Assembly (NCBI RefSeq): GCF_000617845.2 | Contig: NZ_DF820425.1 | Coordinates: 4,577,725-4,641,724, forward strand | Direction of reading: 5' to 3' | Origin: Bradyrhizobium sp. DOA9 | GTDB taxonomy: Bacteria; Pseudomonadota; Alphaproteobacteria; Rhizobiales; Xanthobacteraceae | DNA length: 64,000 nucleotides | Part shown: positions 45,046 through 54,678 of the stretch, one piece after another | Layout: each line of letters begins with the position of its first letter | How positions within the stretch are numbered: the stretch's first letter is position 1 | Notes under the pieces: generated by a model | What the model saw: only the letters and a program-made list of their open reading frames with translations | Told to the model about the DNA's origin: nothing | The model's database searches: none | Translations under genes and position numbers: made by a program

Positions 45046-45129
45046 GTCATTGCGAGGAGCGAAGCGACGAAGCAATCCAGACTGTCTCTGCCGAGGCAGC
45101 CTGGATTGGTTCGCTTCGCTCGCAATGAC
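45046..45129. repeat. GTCATTGCGAG palindromic element
   Basis: GTCATTGCGAGGAGCGAAGC at the left matches GCTTCGCTCGCAATGAC at the right, with an inner CAATCCAGACTG / CCTGGATTG pair. It is a common dispersed intergenic repeat in rhizobial genomes. It sits 8 bp after sufA and overlaps a spurious extension of the next reading frame. Confidence 0.88.
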
Positions 45130-45171
45130 ACCGGTGCTATGAATGCTGGCCTTCTCGCCAGGACGCTCTTC

Positions 45172-45606
45172 ATGGACCGCGAATTCCTGATCGACCTGTT
45201 CGCCGATTTCGGCCCGGTCACCATCCGAAAGATGTTTTCCGGCTACGGCATCTCCGCCGACGGCGTCAATTTCGCGCTGTCGCTGCGCGCCGGCCTGTTC
45301 TTCCGCGCCGACGACACCACCATTCCCGACTTCGAAGCCGAGGGCTCGAAGCCGTTCCAATATTCGACCCGCGCCAAGACCGTGGTGGTGAATTCCTACT
45401 GGGAGCTGCCCGCGCGCCTGTTCGATGATTCCGCGGAGCTTGCCCAATGGGCGAGGGCGGCGCTCGCCGCCGCCCAGCGTGCCAAGGTGAAGAAGCGGCC
45501 GAAGGCGAAGAAGGTAGCAGGCAAGCCGGCGAAGAAGCTCGCGCCGAAGAAAGCCGCAGCGAAGAAGCGGTCGGCCCATAAGGCCGCCAAGAAGTCGGTG
45601 CGGTAG
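45172..45606 (+). CDS. TfoX N-terminal domain protein with Lys/Ala-rich tail
   Basis: 144 residues from MDREFLIDLFADFG. The first 95 residues are a TfoX-N fold (VTIRKMFSGYGISADGVNFA, LFFRADDT, YWELPARLFDDSAELAQWAR). The last 40 are a basic low-complexity tail (KKRPKAKKVAGKPAKKLAPKK...) like histone H1 tails, likely to bind nucleic acid. The function of TfoX-N proteins outside competence regulation is not known. Starts upstream at 45139 or 45106 lie partly within the preceding repeat and are rejected. Confidence 0.8.
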   Translation: MDREFLIDLFADFGPVTIRKMFSGYGISADGVNFALSLRAGLFFRADDTTIPDFEAEGSKPFQYSTRAKTVVVNSYWELPARLFDDSAELAQWARAALAAAQRAKVKKRPKAKKVAGKPAKKLAPKKAAAKKRSAHKAAKKSVR

Positions 45607-45695
45607 GGTGGGCAAAGCGAAGCGTGCCCACCATTGGGGATAACCGTGTTGAAGAGATCGTGGGCACGGCGCTTGCGCGCCTTTGCCCACCCTAC
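45603..45695. repeat. GTAGGGTGGGCAAAG nested inverted repeat
   Basis: Outer arms are GTAGGGTGGGCAAAG / CTTTGCCCACCCTAC; inner arms are CGTGCCCAC / GTGGGCACG. It has the same nested layout as the 99-bp repeats at 15 kb but diverged sequence. It overlaps the stop codon of the TfoX-N gene and lies between convergent genes. Confidence 0.88.
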
Positions 45696-45711
45696 GGCAG
45701 CTGACGAAAAT

Positions 45712-46779
45712 CTATGCCACCCGGCTGTGGCTCTCGATCGCGAATTCCGGATCGGCTTCGCAGATCACGCGGTTGCGGCCGTTGCGCTTGGCGGCGTAGA
45801 GGCAGGCGTCGGCGCGCTCGATCAGCGCGTCTGTGTCGTCGCCCTCCCTCAGCATGGAGACGCCGACGGAGATGGTGACGCGGCCGAGGATCTCGCCGGT
45901 GGATTTCTTCTTCAATTCCTTTGCCATCACGGCGCGGCGGATGTGATCGGCCACCGTGAGAGCCTGGCGCATCGCGGTGTTGGGCAGCACCACCGCGAAT
46001 TCCTCGCCGCCGTAGCGCGCGGTGACGTCCTGGCCCTTGATGGTCTGCTTGAGCGAAAGGCCGACGAGCCGCAGCACCTGGTCGCCGGTGAGATGGCCGT
46101 AGGAATCGTTGAACGACTTGAAGTGATCGATGTCGAACAGCAGCAGAGACAGCGGCTCGCCCGAGGCGAGCGCGCTCTGCACGGCCATGCCGATCATGCG
46201 GTCGAAATATTTGCGATTCCCGAGGCCCGTGAGCGGATCGGTCAGGCTCTCGGCGCGGATCGCCTCCAGGCTCTGCTGGAGATTGCTGATCTCGTTCTTC
46301 GACAGCGTCAGCCGGTCTTCCAGCGCCTTGTTGGTCTCGCGCATCTCGCTGGTCGAGCGCAGCAGCGCCTCGACGATCGCCCTGATCTGGTCGCGGCTCT
46401 CGGCCGACGACAGTTTCTCGGTCGCACCCGACAGGCTGGTATCGTACGCCCCGGTCATGCCGAGCGCCTCGCCCAGCACCTTCACCACGTCGTCGATCTC
46501 GCCGACGACGCGCGCGCCGACCTTGTCGATGCGGTCGGTAGTCTTGATGTGGGAGAGATAGGTCTCGTAGATCTGCTCGAGATCGGCCTCGGTCAGCTTG
46601 CCGCTGCGCGCCAGCGTCTCATTGATGATCTTGTTGAGCGGTGCGTTGTAGCCGGTCGCGTAGACGTACCAGATCTCGTAGTTGCGGGGAATGGCGGTCT
46701 GCCTGAGCGATCGGATCTGACCGAGCGCCACCTCGGCGAACGCCATCGTGCGTTCGTGTTCGTCGAGCACCTTGATCAC
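45712..46779 (-). CDS. Diguanylate cyclase (GGDEF domain)
   Basis: 355 residues. A helical sensory-like N-terminal region of about 180 residues (YEIWYVYATGYNAPLNKIIN..., coiled coil EMRETNKALEDRLTLSKNEI) precedes a GGDEF domain: LTDPLTGLGNRKYFDRMIG, DIDHFKSFNDSYGH and the active loop RYGGEEF. It makes cyclic di-GMP from GTP. The inhibitory I-site motif RxxD is KGQD, so product inhibition may be weakened. GTG 46779 is chosen: GGGGATG lies upstream, while Met 46821 has no signal. It stands alone and is convergent with the TfoX-N gene. Confidence 0.88.
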   Translation of the reverse strand: MIKVLDEHERTMAFAEVALGQIRSLRQTAIPRNYEIWYVYATGYNAPLNKIINETLARSGKLTEADLEQIYETYLSHIKTTDRIDKVGARVVGEIDDVVKVLGEALGMTGAYDTSLSGATEKLSSAESRDQIRAIVEALLRSTSEMRETNKALEDRLTLSKNEISNLQQSLEAIRAESLTDPLTGLGNRKYFDRMIGMAVQSALASGEPLSLLLFDIDHFKSFNDSYGHLTGDQVLRLVGLSLKQTIKGQDVTARYGGEEFAVVLPNTAMRQALTVADHIRRAVMAKELKKKSTGEILGRVTISVGVSMLREGDDTDALIERADACLYAAKRNGRNRVICEADPEFAIESHSRVA

Positions 46780-46944
46780 TGAACATCCCCACAGCGGCCG
46801 ACGCGCCCTCGACCGCAGCAATCCTTAAATTATGTTCGTAGGCTAACGGACGATCATGAACGCCCCGTAAATATACGTCCACGAGGCATCCAAAAAATTG
46901 CAAAGTGAGGTTTTTCAACCGAAATGGGCTGGTGCCGGCGCGCT

Positions 46945-48470
46945 TCAGGCGCCGGCGGGGGAACGAACCGGCCGCAGCAGAAACGCCGGCAGATGCGAGT
47001 GATCGCCCGGCTCGGTATCGACCTCGCGCTGGCGGCGCGGCTCGGGCCGGCCGATCGAGGGCACATGCGACGAATTGGCTTGCGGGCGCGCGGCGTGACG
47101 CGGCTCGGAGGATTGCCGGGTTTCGCGTGGAGGCCTTGCCTCGCGCGCAGGCCTTGCCTCGGCGGCGGGCCGTGCTTCTGTCGAATGCCTTGCCTCGCCA
47201 CGTGCCTCGCGCGGCTCGTGGCTGCGTTCGCGGTCATGACCGCGTCGCTCGCCGCGCTGCGGCTTGCCGCGTCCGCCGCGTGAACGCTCGCGGCCGCGCT
47301 GTTCGCGCGGACGCTCGCCCTGTTCGCCCGCTTCGGCGTGGACGTCATAGTCGCCCTCGGCGCGCGGAATGCTCTGGCCGATCAGCTTCTCGATCGCTGC
47401 CATCGACTTCTGGTCGAGCGGTGTCACGATCGAGATCGCGGTGCCGGTTCGCCCTGCGCGGCCGGTGCGGCCGATGCGATGGACGTAGTCGTCGGCGTGA
47501 TGGGGAACGTCGAAATTGAAGACGTGACTGACCTCGGGAATGTCGAGGCCGCGGGCGGCGACGTCGGAGGCGACGAGGAGGGGCAGCTCACCCTTGCGGA
47601 ACTGGTCGAGCGCGGCCATGCGGGCCGGCTGGTCCATGTCGCCGTGCAGGGCGCCGACGCTGAAGCCGTGCTTCTGCAGCGATTTGTGAACGATCGCGAC
47701 CTCGCGCTTGCGATTGCAGAAGATGATCGCGTTCTTGAGGTCCTTGGCTTCGCGCAGCAGGCGGCGAAGCAATTCGCGCTTCTCGTGCGCCTCGCGGCCG
47801 GCGGGCACCTGGGCTTGCGTGACGGTGACGGCGGTCGTGGCGGGCCTGGAAACCTCGACCTTCTGCGGATTGTGCAGGAAGGCTTCGGTGATGCGCCGGA
47901 TTTCCGGCGGCATGGTCGCAGTGAAGAACAGGGTCTGCCGCGTGAAGGGAACGAGCTTGCAGATGCGCTCGATGTCAGGGATGAAGCCCATGTCCAGCAT
48001 GCGGTCGGCTTCGTCGATGACGAGCAGCTCGACGCCGGTGAGCAACAGGCCGCCGCGCTCGGTATGGTCGAGCAGGCGGCCGGGGGTGGCGATCAGCACG
48101 TCGACACCGCGCATCAGCTTGGCATCCTGGTCGCCGAACGAGACGCCGCCGATCAGGAGGGCGACGTTGAGTTTCTGGCCGGCGCCGTAGCGGTCGAAGT
48201 TCTCCTTCACCTGGGCCGCCAGCTCGCGGGTCGGCTCGAGGATCAGCGTGCGCGGCATGCGCGCCCGGGCGCGGCCCTTTTCGAGAATCGTGAGCATCGG
48301 CAGCACGAAGGCCGCGGTCTTGCCGGTGCCGGTCTGGGCAATGCCGAGCACATCCTTGCGTGCGAGGACGTGGGGGATCGCCTGTTCCTGAATGGGGTGG
48401 GGGTGGTGTAACCGGTGGCCGCCACTGCGGCGAGGACTTTTTCGGACAGTCCGAGATCTGAAAAGGACAT
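46945..48470 (-). pseudogene. DEAD-box RNA helicase (RhlE type), frameshifted near the N-terminus
   Basis: The gene begins at ATG 48470 with MSFSDLGLSEKVLAAVAATG and continues GYTTPTP, then leaves frame at a run of four C (48394-48397). The following frame opens at IQEQAIPHVLARKDVLGIAQ and is intact: Walker A AQTGTGKTA, PTRELA, DEAD as DEADRMLDMGF, SAT as FFTATMP, and HRIGRTGRAGR, then an Arg/Glu/Ala-rich tail of about 150 residues. One extra C would restore a helicase of about 508 residues. It may be a homopolymer error, a true mutation or a phase-variable run. RhlE-type helicases remodel RNA in the cytoplasm. Confidence 0.85.
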
Positions 48471-48767
48471 TGAGCCTCTGGTCGAAACCGCCGTTCGGAA
48501 TCGAGGGTAATAAGGCTGTCGCGTTCCACCCCGAAACGGCGCGCTCTCGAAGAAGCTGGGGGTGCTGACTCACGCGAACACAGCGCAAGGCTCAGGAATC
48601 GCTCTTCGATCTGAGCCGCGTCGATCCGGAACATAGGCGGGAATTGGCCAAAGTCAATGGAGCGGGCGCGGGAAGAGCCTAAAAAACCTGAGGTTTTTGC
48701 TCAAATCATGGGCGCTTCTGGGGTTTTCCCCGAGCCCCTCAACCGGCCGCCAGCGCCGAGACAGCAG

Positions 48768-49733
48768 CTAACGCCCGTCCGTCCCCTTGGCCCGGAAGTC
48801 GCCGGGGGCCATGCCATAGGCGGCGTTGAACACCCGGTAATAGGTCGCGAGGCTCTCGAATCCGCACGAGGCTGCGATATCAGCGATCAGCCGGTCCGGC
48901 GTCTCGCGCAGCAGCTTCCGGCTCTGTTTCAGGCGCTCGTCGGTCACCGTCTGGGAAAAGCTCTTCTCCGCCATCTCGAACAGCATGTGCAGGTGACGCA
49001 CGGAGACGCCGAGCAGGTCGGCCACCATGGCCGGCGCGAGATTGGGATCCTGAAGGCGGCGCGCGATCAGCCGCCGGGCCTGCGAGAGGCGGGCGGTCCG
49101 CAGCGCGGCCTGTCCCCGACGGCTGCCCGGCCGCACGACGCCGCGCTCGATCAGCGCCAGGTGGGCCAAAGCCTGGACCAGGGAGGACTGGACGGTCGAG
49201 GCCGCATCGTCCGCGCCGATCTCGTCGAGATCGGCAAAGCAGGCCGCGAGCAGGGGCGCCAGGGCCTGATCGTTGAAGGTCCGGGGCGCAAGCTCACGCA
49301 GGCGCTTGTCCTGCACCGGCATGCTGCTCACGGGGATCTTGAGGATTCGCAGGTGGAAACCCCCGCTGCCCAGCGGGGCGGTACGGTAGGGCAGGTCGGT
49401 ATGGCTGGTCGCGAAGCTGCCATTGGCAATCGCAAACTCGCTTGTGCGCATGCCGCCGAACCAGCCGCCGCTGCCGAGCTGCTGGTAGACGCAGATCGCC
49501 TCACCCGGGGCGTAGGCGATGTCCGATGCGCTGCGCTCGACCGCGTAGGGCGAGGCCTTCAGCTCGACGAGGCCGGCGCCACCCACCCGACGCAGCGAGA
49601 ACTCGCCGAAAAAATCCGCGCGCCGTTCCCGCGCGAGCTCGGCGGTGACGCCGAACAACCCCTTGGCGCGCACCTCGCGCCAATAGTCGAACCGGTCCCT
49701 CGGGTCGACCTCGTCCGTACACCAGTGCAACAC
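48768..49733 (-). CDS. AraC family transcriptional regulator
   Basis: 321 residues from a GTG start (VLHWCTDEVDPRDRFDYWRE). The N-terminal half is an AraC_binding_2-like (TcmP/AdpA-type) domain; the C-terminal 100 residues carry the two helix-turn-helix motifs (MVADLLGVSVRHLHMLFEMA and IADIAASCGFESLATYYRVF) followed by the AYGMAPGDFR ending. The ligand is unknown. GAGGGA lies five bases upstream of GTG 49733, and the longer frame to 49859 has no protein character. It is divergent from the caspase-like gene and may control it. Confidence 0.85.
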   Translation of the reverse strand: MLHWCTDEVDPRDRFDYWREVRAKGLFGVTAELARERRADFFGEFSLRRVGGAGLVELKASPYAVERSASDIAYAPGEAICVYQQLGSGGWFGGMRTSEFAIANGSFATSHTDLPYRTAPLGSGGFHLRILKIPVSSMPVQDKRLRELAPRTFNDQALAPLLAACFADLDEIGADDAASTVQSSLVQALAHLALIERGVVRPGSRRGQAALRTARLSQARRLIARRLQDPNLAPAMVADLLGVSVRHLHMLFEMAEKSFSQTVTDERLKQSRKLLRETPDRLIADIAASCGFESLATYYRVFNAAYGMAPGDFRAKGTDGR

Positions 49734-49933
49734 GGCAGTCCCTCGCTTGCGGCGAAATTGTCCAAAAGGAAACAGATTCCCGCGGAATCGGCCATAGTCG
49801 GATCGTCCAATGGAAGCCCGGGTTCCTTGAACCGTGGTCAGGCCTGGGCCGACTATCACACAGCGGCAGGGGGTCCCATCGACTGCCGCTCGAAGATCGG
49901 CGGCAGGGCCGGTTCTGCAACAGGAATTTTGCG

Positions 49934-51460
49934 ATGACGCGTCGGCTTTTCAGAATTCTGGCGGCCCTTGGCCTCGCGGCGGGCCTGAGCGGTTTCGCAG
50001 CGCCCGCTCTCGCCGAGAAGCGCGTCGCGCTCGTCGTCGGCAACAACGATTACAAGAACGTGCCGAAGCTGCTCAAGGCCGTCAACGATGCCCGCACCAT
50101 GGGGGATACGCTGAAGCAGCTCGGCTTCTCGGTGATGGTCGCCGAGAACCAGAGCCGGCAGCAATTCTCCGAGACGCTGCTCGCCTTCGACAAGGCGATC
50201 GAGCCCGGCGACACCGCGTTCTTCTTCTATGCCGGCCACGGCTTCGAGATCGCCGGCCAGAACTATCTGCTGCCGACCGACGTGCCGGCCGCGACCGAAG
50301 GGCAGGAAGAGCTGGTGCGCGACGCCTCGATCCTCGCCGACCGCATCGTCGAGCGCCTGCAGAACAAGAAGGCGCGGACCTCGATCCTGGTGTTCGACGC
50401 CTGCCGCAACAATCCGTTCGAGCGCAAGGGCACCCGCGCGGTCGCCGGCGCCGGCGGGCTTGCGCCGATGACGCAGCTGCCGGAAGGCGTGTTCTCGGTG
50501 TTCTCCGCAGGGCCCCGCCAGACCGCGCTCGATCGCCTGTCCAACGACGATGCCAATCCCAATTCGGTGTTCACGCGCACCTTCGCCAAGGAGCTGCTCA
50601 AGCCCGGCGAGAACCTCGTGCAGGTGGCGCAGCGCACCCGCCGTGCCGTCAGCGAGCTGGCCGACACCGTGAAGCACCGGCAGGTGCCCGTCTATTTCGA
50701 TCAGATGGTCGACGACGTCTTCCTCAGCGGCCTCGCCAAGGATGCCGTCGCGGATGCCGTCGCGCGTTCCGACGATCCGCCTCCCACGAAGCTTGCGGCG
50801 CTGCCGCCGGTGTCGGTGCCGAAGATGCCCAAGGAAGAGACTCTCAACGCGCCGATCGCGAGCTTCTCGCGGCACAATGGCGGCTGGAGCGTGACCTTCT
50901 CGTTCGCCGATCCGACTCTCGGCATTTCCTGGCGCATGGCAGGCCAGAGCGATTTCCGCGAGACCGGCTTCATCGACACGCTCGATCCGCGCACGCGCAA
51001 GCGTATGCCGAACCCGTCGATCGAGCTGCCGCCGGATGCTGTGGCCGGCACCATCGAGGTCCGCTACGTCGATCAGTCCGGCGACATGCAGGGCCCGTTC
51101 CCGATCAGGTTCGATCCCGAGGCCGCGCTGATCCGCGACCAGCGCAAGATCCTCGACATGACCTCGACGAGCTGGCTGTCGTTCCGCGAGTTCAACGGGC
51201 TGCTCGTCTATTACACCCACCTCGTCTCCTACCGTTGCGCCATCCGCGAGGTGCGCATCGGCGTCGACACCGCCGTGCCCAACCAGGTCCTGAAGATGCC
51301 GCCTTGCGACATGCGCGATCCCAGCGCGGTCAGCGCCGGCATGCCGCTCTACATGAAGCTCGCGCCAAGCACGAAATCCGTTTCGGTCGAGCTGACCTAT
51401 CGCGACGGCAGCGTGTCGGAGATCAAGAGTTTTCGGAGCGCGAACCGGAGCAATAATTGA
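49934..51460 (+). CDS. Caspase-like (peptidase C14/metacaspase) secreted protein
   Basis: 508 residues. A signal peptide (LFRILAALGLAAGLSGFAAP...) precedes a caspase fold (about 28-250) with the catalytic dyad His102 in FYAGHGFEI and Cys157 in LVFDACRNNPF. The specificity pocket Asp is before the histidine region, fitting arginine or lysine selectivity of bacterial orthocaspases (inference). A C-terminal beta-rich domain of about 200 residues follows (IASFSRHNGGWSVTFSFADP, YRCAIREVRIGV) of unknown function. It is predicted to act in the periplasm. AraC is divergent upstream. Confidence 0.9.
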   Translation: MTRRLFRILAALGLAAGLSGFAAPALAEKRVALVVGNNDYKNVPKLLKAVNDARTMGDTLKQLGFSVMVAENQSRQQFSETLLAFDKAIEPGDTAFFFYAGHGFEIAGQNYLLPTDVPAATEGQEELVRDASILADRIVERLQNKKARTSILVFDACRNNPFERKGTRAVAGAGGLAPMTQLPEGVFSVFSAGPRQTALDRLSNDDANPNSVFTRTFAKELLKPGENLVQVAQRTRRAVSELADTVKHRQVPVYFDQMVDDVFLSGLAKDAVADAVARSDDPPPTKLAALPPVSVPKMPKEETLNAPIASFSRHNGGWSVTFSFADPTLGISWRMAGQSDFRETGFIDTLDPRTRKRMPNPSIELPPDAVAGTIEVRYVDQSGDMQGPFPIRFDPEAALIRDQRKILDMTSTSWLSFREFNGLLVYYTHLVSYRCAIREVRIGVDTAVPNQVLKMPPCDMRDPSAVSAGMPLYMKLAPSTKSVSVELTYRDGSVSEIKSFRSANRSNN

Positions 51461-51594
51461 GATCCGACACCCGCGCGACCGGAGCCCTGGCGTGATCTGA
51501 CGCCGCCGAGCAATTTGAGGCTGTCATCGATCCGAACCGGCGTTACAATCACGGGCATGTCTCGATCGATACTCGGCTCGCGGATCGTGGTGCA

Positions 51595-52848
51595 ATGACA
51601 TCCGAGCAGCAATCGCGCCGGACCATGAAAGTCCGCTGCTGCATCGTCGGCGGGGGACCTGCCGGCATGATGCTCGGCTATCTCCTGGGGCGGGCCGGCA
51701 TCGACGTCGTGGTGCTGGAGAAGCATGCGGATTTCTTCCGCGACTTCCGCGGCGACACCGTGCATCCCTCGACGCTTCAGGTGATGGACGAGCTCGGCCT
51801 GATCGACGGCTTCCTCAAGCTGCCGCATCAGCGCCTGCAAAAAATGGATGGCTTGTTCGGTGGCACGCCGGTGCGCATTGCCGATCTCAGTCGCCTCCAT
51901 ACCAAATACCCCTTCATCGCCTTCATGCCGCAATGGGACTTCCTGAACTTTCTGCGCGAGGCCGGCCGCCGCTTCGCCTCGCTCGAGGTGATGATGAGCG
52001 CGGAGGCGGTCGATCTGATCCGCCGCGGCGAGACGATCGCCGGCGTGCGGGCGAAGACGGGCGACGGCATCATCGACATCGAAGCCGATCTCACCATTGC
52101 CTGCGACGGCCGGCATTCGACGGTTCGCGAACGCGCCGGCCTCAACGTCGAGGAGATCGGTGCGCCGATGGACGTGCTCTGGTTCCGCGCCGGCCGCAGA
52201 CCCGACGAGACCGAAAACGTGTTCGCGCGGGTCGAGCCCGGCAAGATGATGATCACCTTCGACCGCGGCGATTATTGGCAGTGCGCCTATGTCATCGCCA
52301 AGGGGCAGTACGAGGCGGTGAAGGCGAGGGGACTATCGGCGCTGCTCGACGACGTCGTGCGCATGGCGCCGATCCTCCGCTCCGGCATCGCCGAGGTGAA
52401 GAGCTTCGACGACGTCAAGCTGCTCACCGTGGCGATCAACCGTCTGGTGCGCTGGACGCAGCCCGGCCTTTTGTGCATCGGCGACGCCGCGCATGCGATG
52501 TCGCCGGTCGGCGGCGTCGGCGTCAATCTCGCCGTGCAGGATGCGGTCGCGACCGCGAACCTGCTGGCGGACAAGCTGCAGCATGGCTGCCCGTCCGAGC
52601 ACGAGCTCGATGCCATCAGGCGCCGTCGCGGGTTTCCGGTGAAGATGACGCAAGCAATGCAGGTCATCGTGCAGAACAACATCATCAGCGGCGCGTTGCA
52701 GGGCGGCGATCGGCCGCTGAAGGTGCCGCTGGTCGTTCGTCTCATCACCGCGCTGCCATGGTTGCAGGGCATTCCGGCGCGCCTGCTTGCGCTCGGCGTG
52801 CGGCCCGAGCACGTGCATTCGCGGGCCGTACCGCAATCCCCGGCGTAG
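51595..52848 (+). CDS. FAD-dependent monooxygenase (aromatic hydroxylase type)
   Basis: 417 residues of the PHBH fold. FAD motifs are CCIVGGGPAGMMLGYLLGRA, DRG near FRGDTVHPS, and GDAAHAMSPVGGVGVNLAVQ. Residues between bind NAD(P)H weakly as in class A monooxygenases. It would hydroxylate an aromatic or related substrate. Its ATG is at 51595 or the next Met (MKVRCC), which begins directly at the Rossmann motif. No catabolic genes are adjacent. Confidence 0.87.
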   Translation: MTSEQQSRRTMKVRCCIVGGGPAGMMLGYLLGRAGIDVVVLEKHADFFRDFRGDTVHPSTLQVMDELGLIDGFLKLPHQRLQKMDGLFGGTPVRIADLSRLHTKYPFIAFMPQWDFLNFLREAGRRFASLEVMMSAEAVDLIRRGETIAGVRAKTGDGIIDIEADLTIACDGRHSTVRERAGLNVEEIGAPMDVLWFRAGRRPDETENVFARVEPGKMMITFDRGDYWQCAYVIAKGQYEAVKARGLSALLDDVVRMAPILRSGIAEVKSFDDVKLLTVAINRLVRWTQPGLLCIGDAAHAMSPVGGVGVNLAVQDAVATANLLADKLQHGCPSEHELDAIRRRRGFPVKMTQAMQVIVQNNIISGALQGGDRPLKVPLVVRLITALPWLQGIPARLLALGVRPEHVHSRAVPQSPA

Positions 52849-53022
52849 GACTTCGGTAGGGATAACGCCGCGTGAAATTGCGCCCGGCGCGTTGCGCGGC
52901 TGCAACAGCGCCGCCGGATTCACGGCGCGGTCCGCGTTCAACCGCCGCGTTAACCGTGTTGATTTCAATTTTAGTAAGAGCCTGATGTGACCGTGCGCCC
53001 ATCCAAGGACACGGGGTGTACC

Positions 53023-53784
53023 ATGCGTAATAAGTTGATTGCCGCCTTCGCCTGCACGACCGCTCTGGTTTCGACGGGTGCAGCCTCCGCCGCCGATCTC
53101 GGTGCGCGCTACACGAAGGCGCCCGCTTATGTCGAGCCGCTGTTCAACTGGACCGGTTTCTATGTCGGCGGCCACATCGGCGGCGCATGGACCAACGAGC
53201 AGTTCATCAACAACGGCACCGGCGCGGCGTTCGGCGATCTGCTGCCGGGAGAAGGCTATCGCCAGCGCAAGTCGGGCGTCATGGGCGGCGCGCAGATCGG
53301 CTACAACTGGCAGGCCAACAATTACGTGTTCGGCGTGGAAGGCACGATCTCGGGTCTCGACAACAAGGGCTCGTTCGTCAACACCGCATTCCCGCCGGCG
53401 AACGACGTGTTCTCCTGGCGCGCCAATGTGCTGGCGACGATCGTCGGTCGCGCCGGCTTTGCCGTGCAGAACAACCTCTTCTACATCAAGGGCGGCTACG
53501 CGGGTGTCAACAACCGGCTCTCGGTCACCGATCCGGTGGTGACAGGAACCGGCGGTCAGACCCACTGGCACAACGGCTGGACCGTCGGCGCCGGCTGGGA
53601 ATACGGCGTCACCCGCAATTGGATCGTCGGTCTCGAATACAATTACGCGGCCTTCGTCAGCCAGACCTATCAGCTCGGCGGCACGGCGGGCAACTACACC
53701 TTCGATACCAAGCCGCGAGACATTCAGTGGGCCGTGGTGCGCGCGAGCTACAAGTTCGACGCGCCGGTCATCGCCCGCTACTGA
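53023..53784 (+). CDS. Outer-membrane beta-barrel protein (Omp25/31 type)
   Basis: 253 residues. A signal peptide (MRNKLIAAFACTTALVSTGAASA) precedes ADLGARYTKAPAYVEPLFNW. The mature part has alternating amphipathic strands (TGFYVGGHIGGAW, IGYNWQANNYVFGVEGTISG) and ends in FDAPVIARY with a terminal aromatic residue that the BAM machinery recognises. This is the small eight-stranded OMP family. Met 53023 is chosen over 52987. Function as a porin or envelope anchor is by family only. A terminator follows 52 bp after the stop. Confidence 0.9.
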   Translation: MRNKLIAAFACTTALVSTGAASAADLGARYTKAPAYVEPLFNWTGFYVGGHIGGAWTNEQFINNGTGAAFGDLLPGEGYRQRKSGVMGGAQIGYNWQANNYVFGVEGTISGLDNKGSFVNTAFPPANDVFSWRANVLATIVGRAGFAVQNNLFYIKGGYAGVNNRLSVTDPVVTGTGGQTHWHNGWTVGAGWEYGVTRNWIVGLEYNYAAFVSQTYQLGGTAGNYTFDTKPRDIQWAVVRASYKFDAPVIARY

Positions 53785-53836
53785 GCACGTCGACGCAACG
53801 CGACCAACGATCAAGAAAATCACTGCTCAAATTCAA

Positions 53837-53866
53837 AAGCCCCGGCCTTGTCCGGGGCTTCTTTTT
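53837..53866 (+). terminator. Intrinsic terminator of the Omp gene
   Basis: AAGCCCCGG / CCGGGGCTT with a six-base loop, followed by CTTTTT. It faces the convergent SDR gene. Confidence 0.88.
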
Positions 53867-53887
53867 GCGTCGTTGGCCGGCGGGCAC

Positions 53888-54658
53888 TCAGGCCATCACC
53901 GAGAATCCGCCGTCGACCGGGATCGCCGTGCCGGTGACGAAATTCGACGCGGGCGATGCCAGGAACACGGCGATGCCGGCGAAGTCGTCGATGTCGCCCC
54001 AACGCCCCGCGGGCGTGCGCGCCAGCACGCGCTCGTGCAGCCCCGAGACCTGCTGCCGCGCGCCGCGGGTGAGATCGGTGTCGATCCATCCCGGCAGGAT
54101 GGCATTGACCTGGATGTTGTCGGGCGCCCAGGCATTGGCGCAGGCGCGGGTGTACTGCACGATCCCGCCCTTGCTGGCGGCATAGGCGGTCGCGAAGCTC
54201 GCGCCGAAGATCGACATCATCGAGCCGATGTTGATCACCTTGCCGTTGCCGGACGCCTTCAGCGCCGGATAGGCCAGCTTCGAGCACACGAAGGCGCTGG
54301 TGAGGTTGGTGTCGATCACCTTGTTCCACTCGTCGAGCTCGAGCTCGTGCGGCGGCTTGCGGATGCTCATGCCGGCATTGTTGACGAGGACGTCGATGCG
54401 GCCGAACTCCTTGACGACGCGGTCGATCATGGCTGCGACCGCCGCCTTGTCGGTGACGTCGGTGGCGACGGCGATCGCCTTCACGCCGCGCTGCTTGAGA
54501 TCGGCCACGGCGGCGGCGGACTTGGCCTCGTTGCGTCCGACCACGGCGATATCGGCGCCGGCATCGGCCAGGCCGCGCGCCATGCCGAGCCCGATGCCGC
54601 CATTGCCTCCCGTGACGATCGCGACCTTGCCGCGGAGATCGAACCGGCTGGATGTCAT
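53888..54658 (-). CDS. Short-chain dehydrogenase/reductase
   Basis: 256 residues, classical SDR. Cofactor motif TGGNGGIGLGMARGLADAGA, NNAGMS, active-site Tyr-Lys in YAASKGGIV, and the ending FVTGTAIPVDGGFSVMA are complete. The catalytic serine lies in GSMMSIFG. It oxidises or reduces a hydroxyl group with NAD(P)H; the substrate is unknown. Met 54658 has GGAATGAG upstream. A small membrane gene starts on the same strand 20 bp beyond its start, so co-transcription with it is likely. Confidence 0.9.
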   Translation of the reverse strand: MTSSRFDLRGKVAIVTGGNGGIGLGMARGLADAGADIAVVGRNEAKSAAAVADLKQRGVKAIAVATDVTDKAAVAAMIDRVVKEFGRIDVLVNNAGMSIRKPPHELELDEWNKVIDTNLTSAFVCSKLAYPALKASGNGKVINIGSMMSIFGASFATAYAASKGGIVQYTRACANAWAPDNIQVNAILPGWIDTDLTRGARQQVSGLHERVLARTPAGRWGDIDDFAGIAVFLASPASNFVTGTAIPVDGGFSVMA

Positions 54659-54678
54659 GCTCTCATTCCCTGGTTTCT

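Noticed and set aside
45106..45171. Upstream start for the TfoX-N gene
   Set aside because: The first codons lie in the dispersed GTCATTGCGAG repeat.
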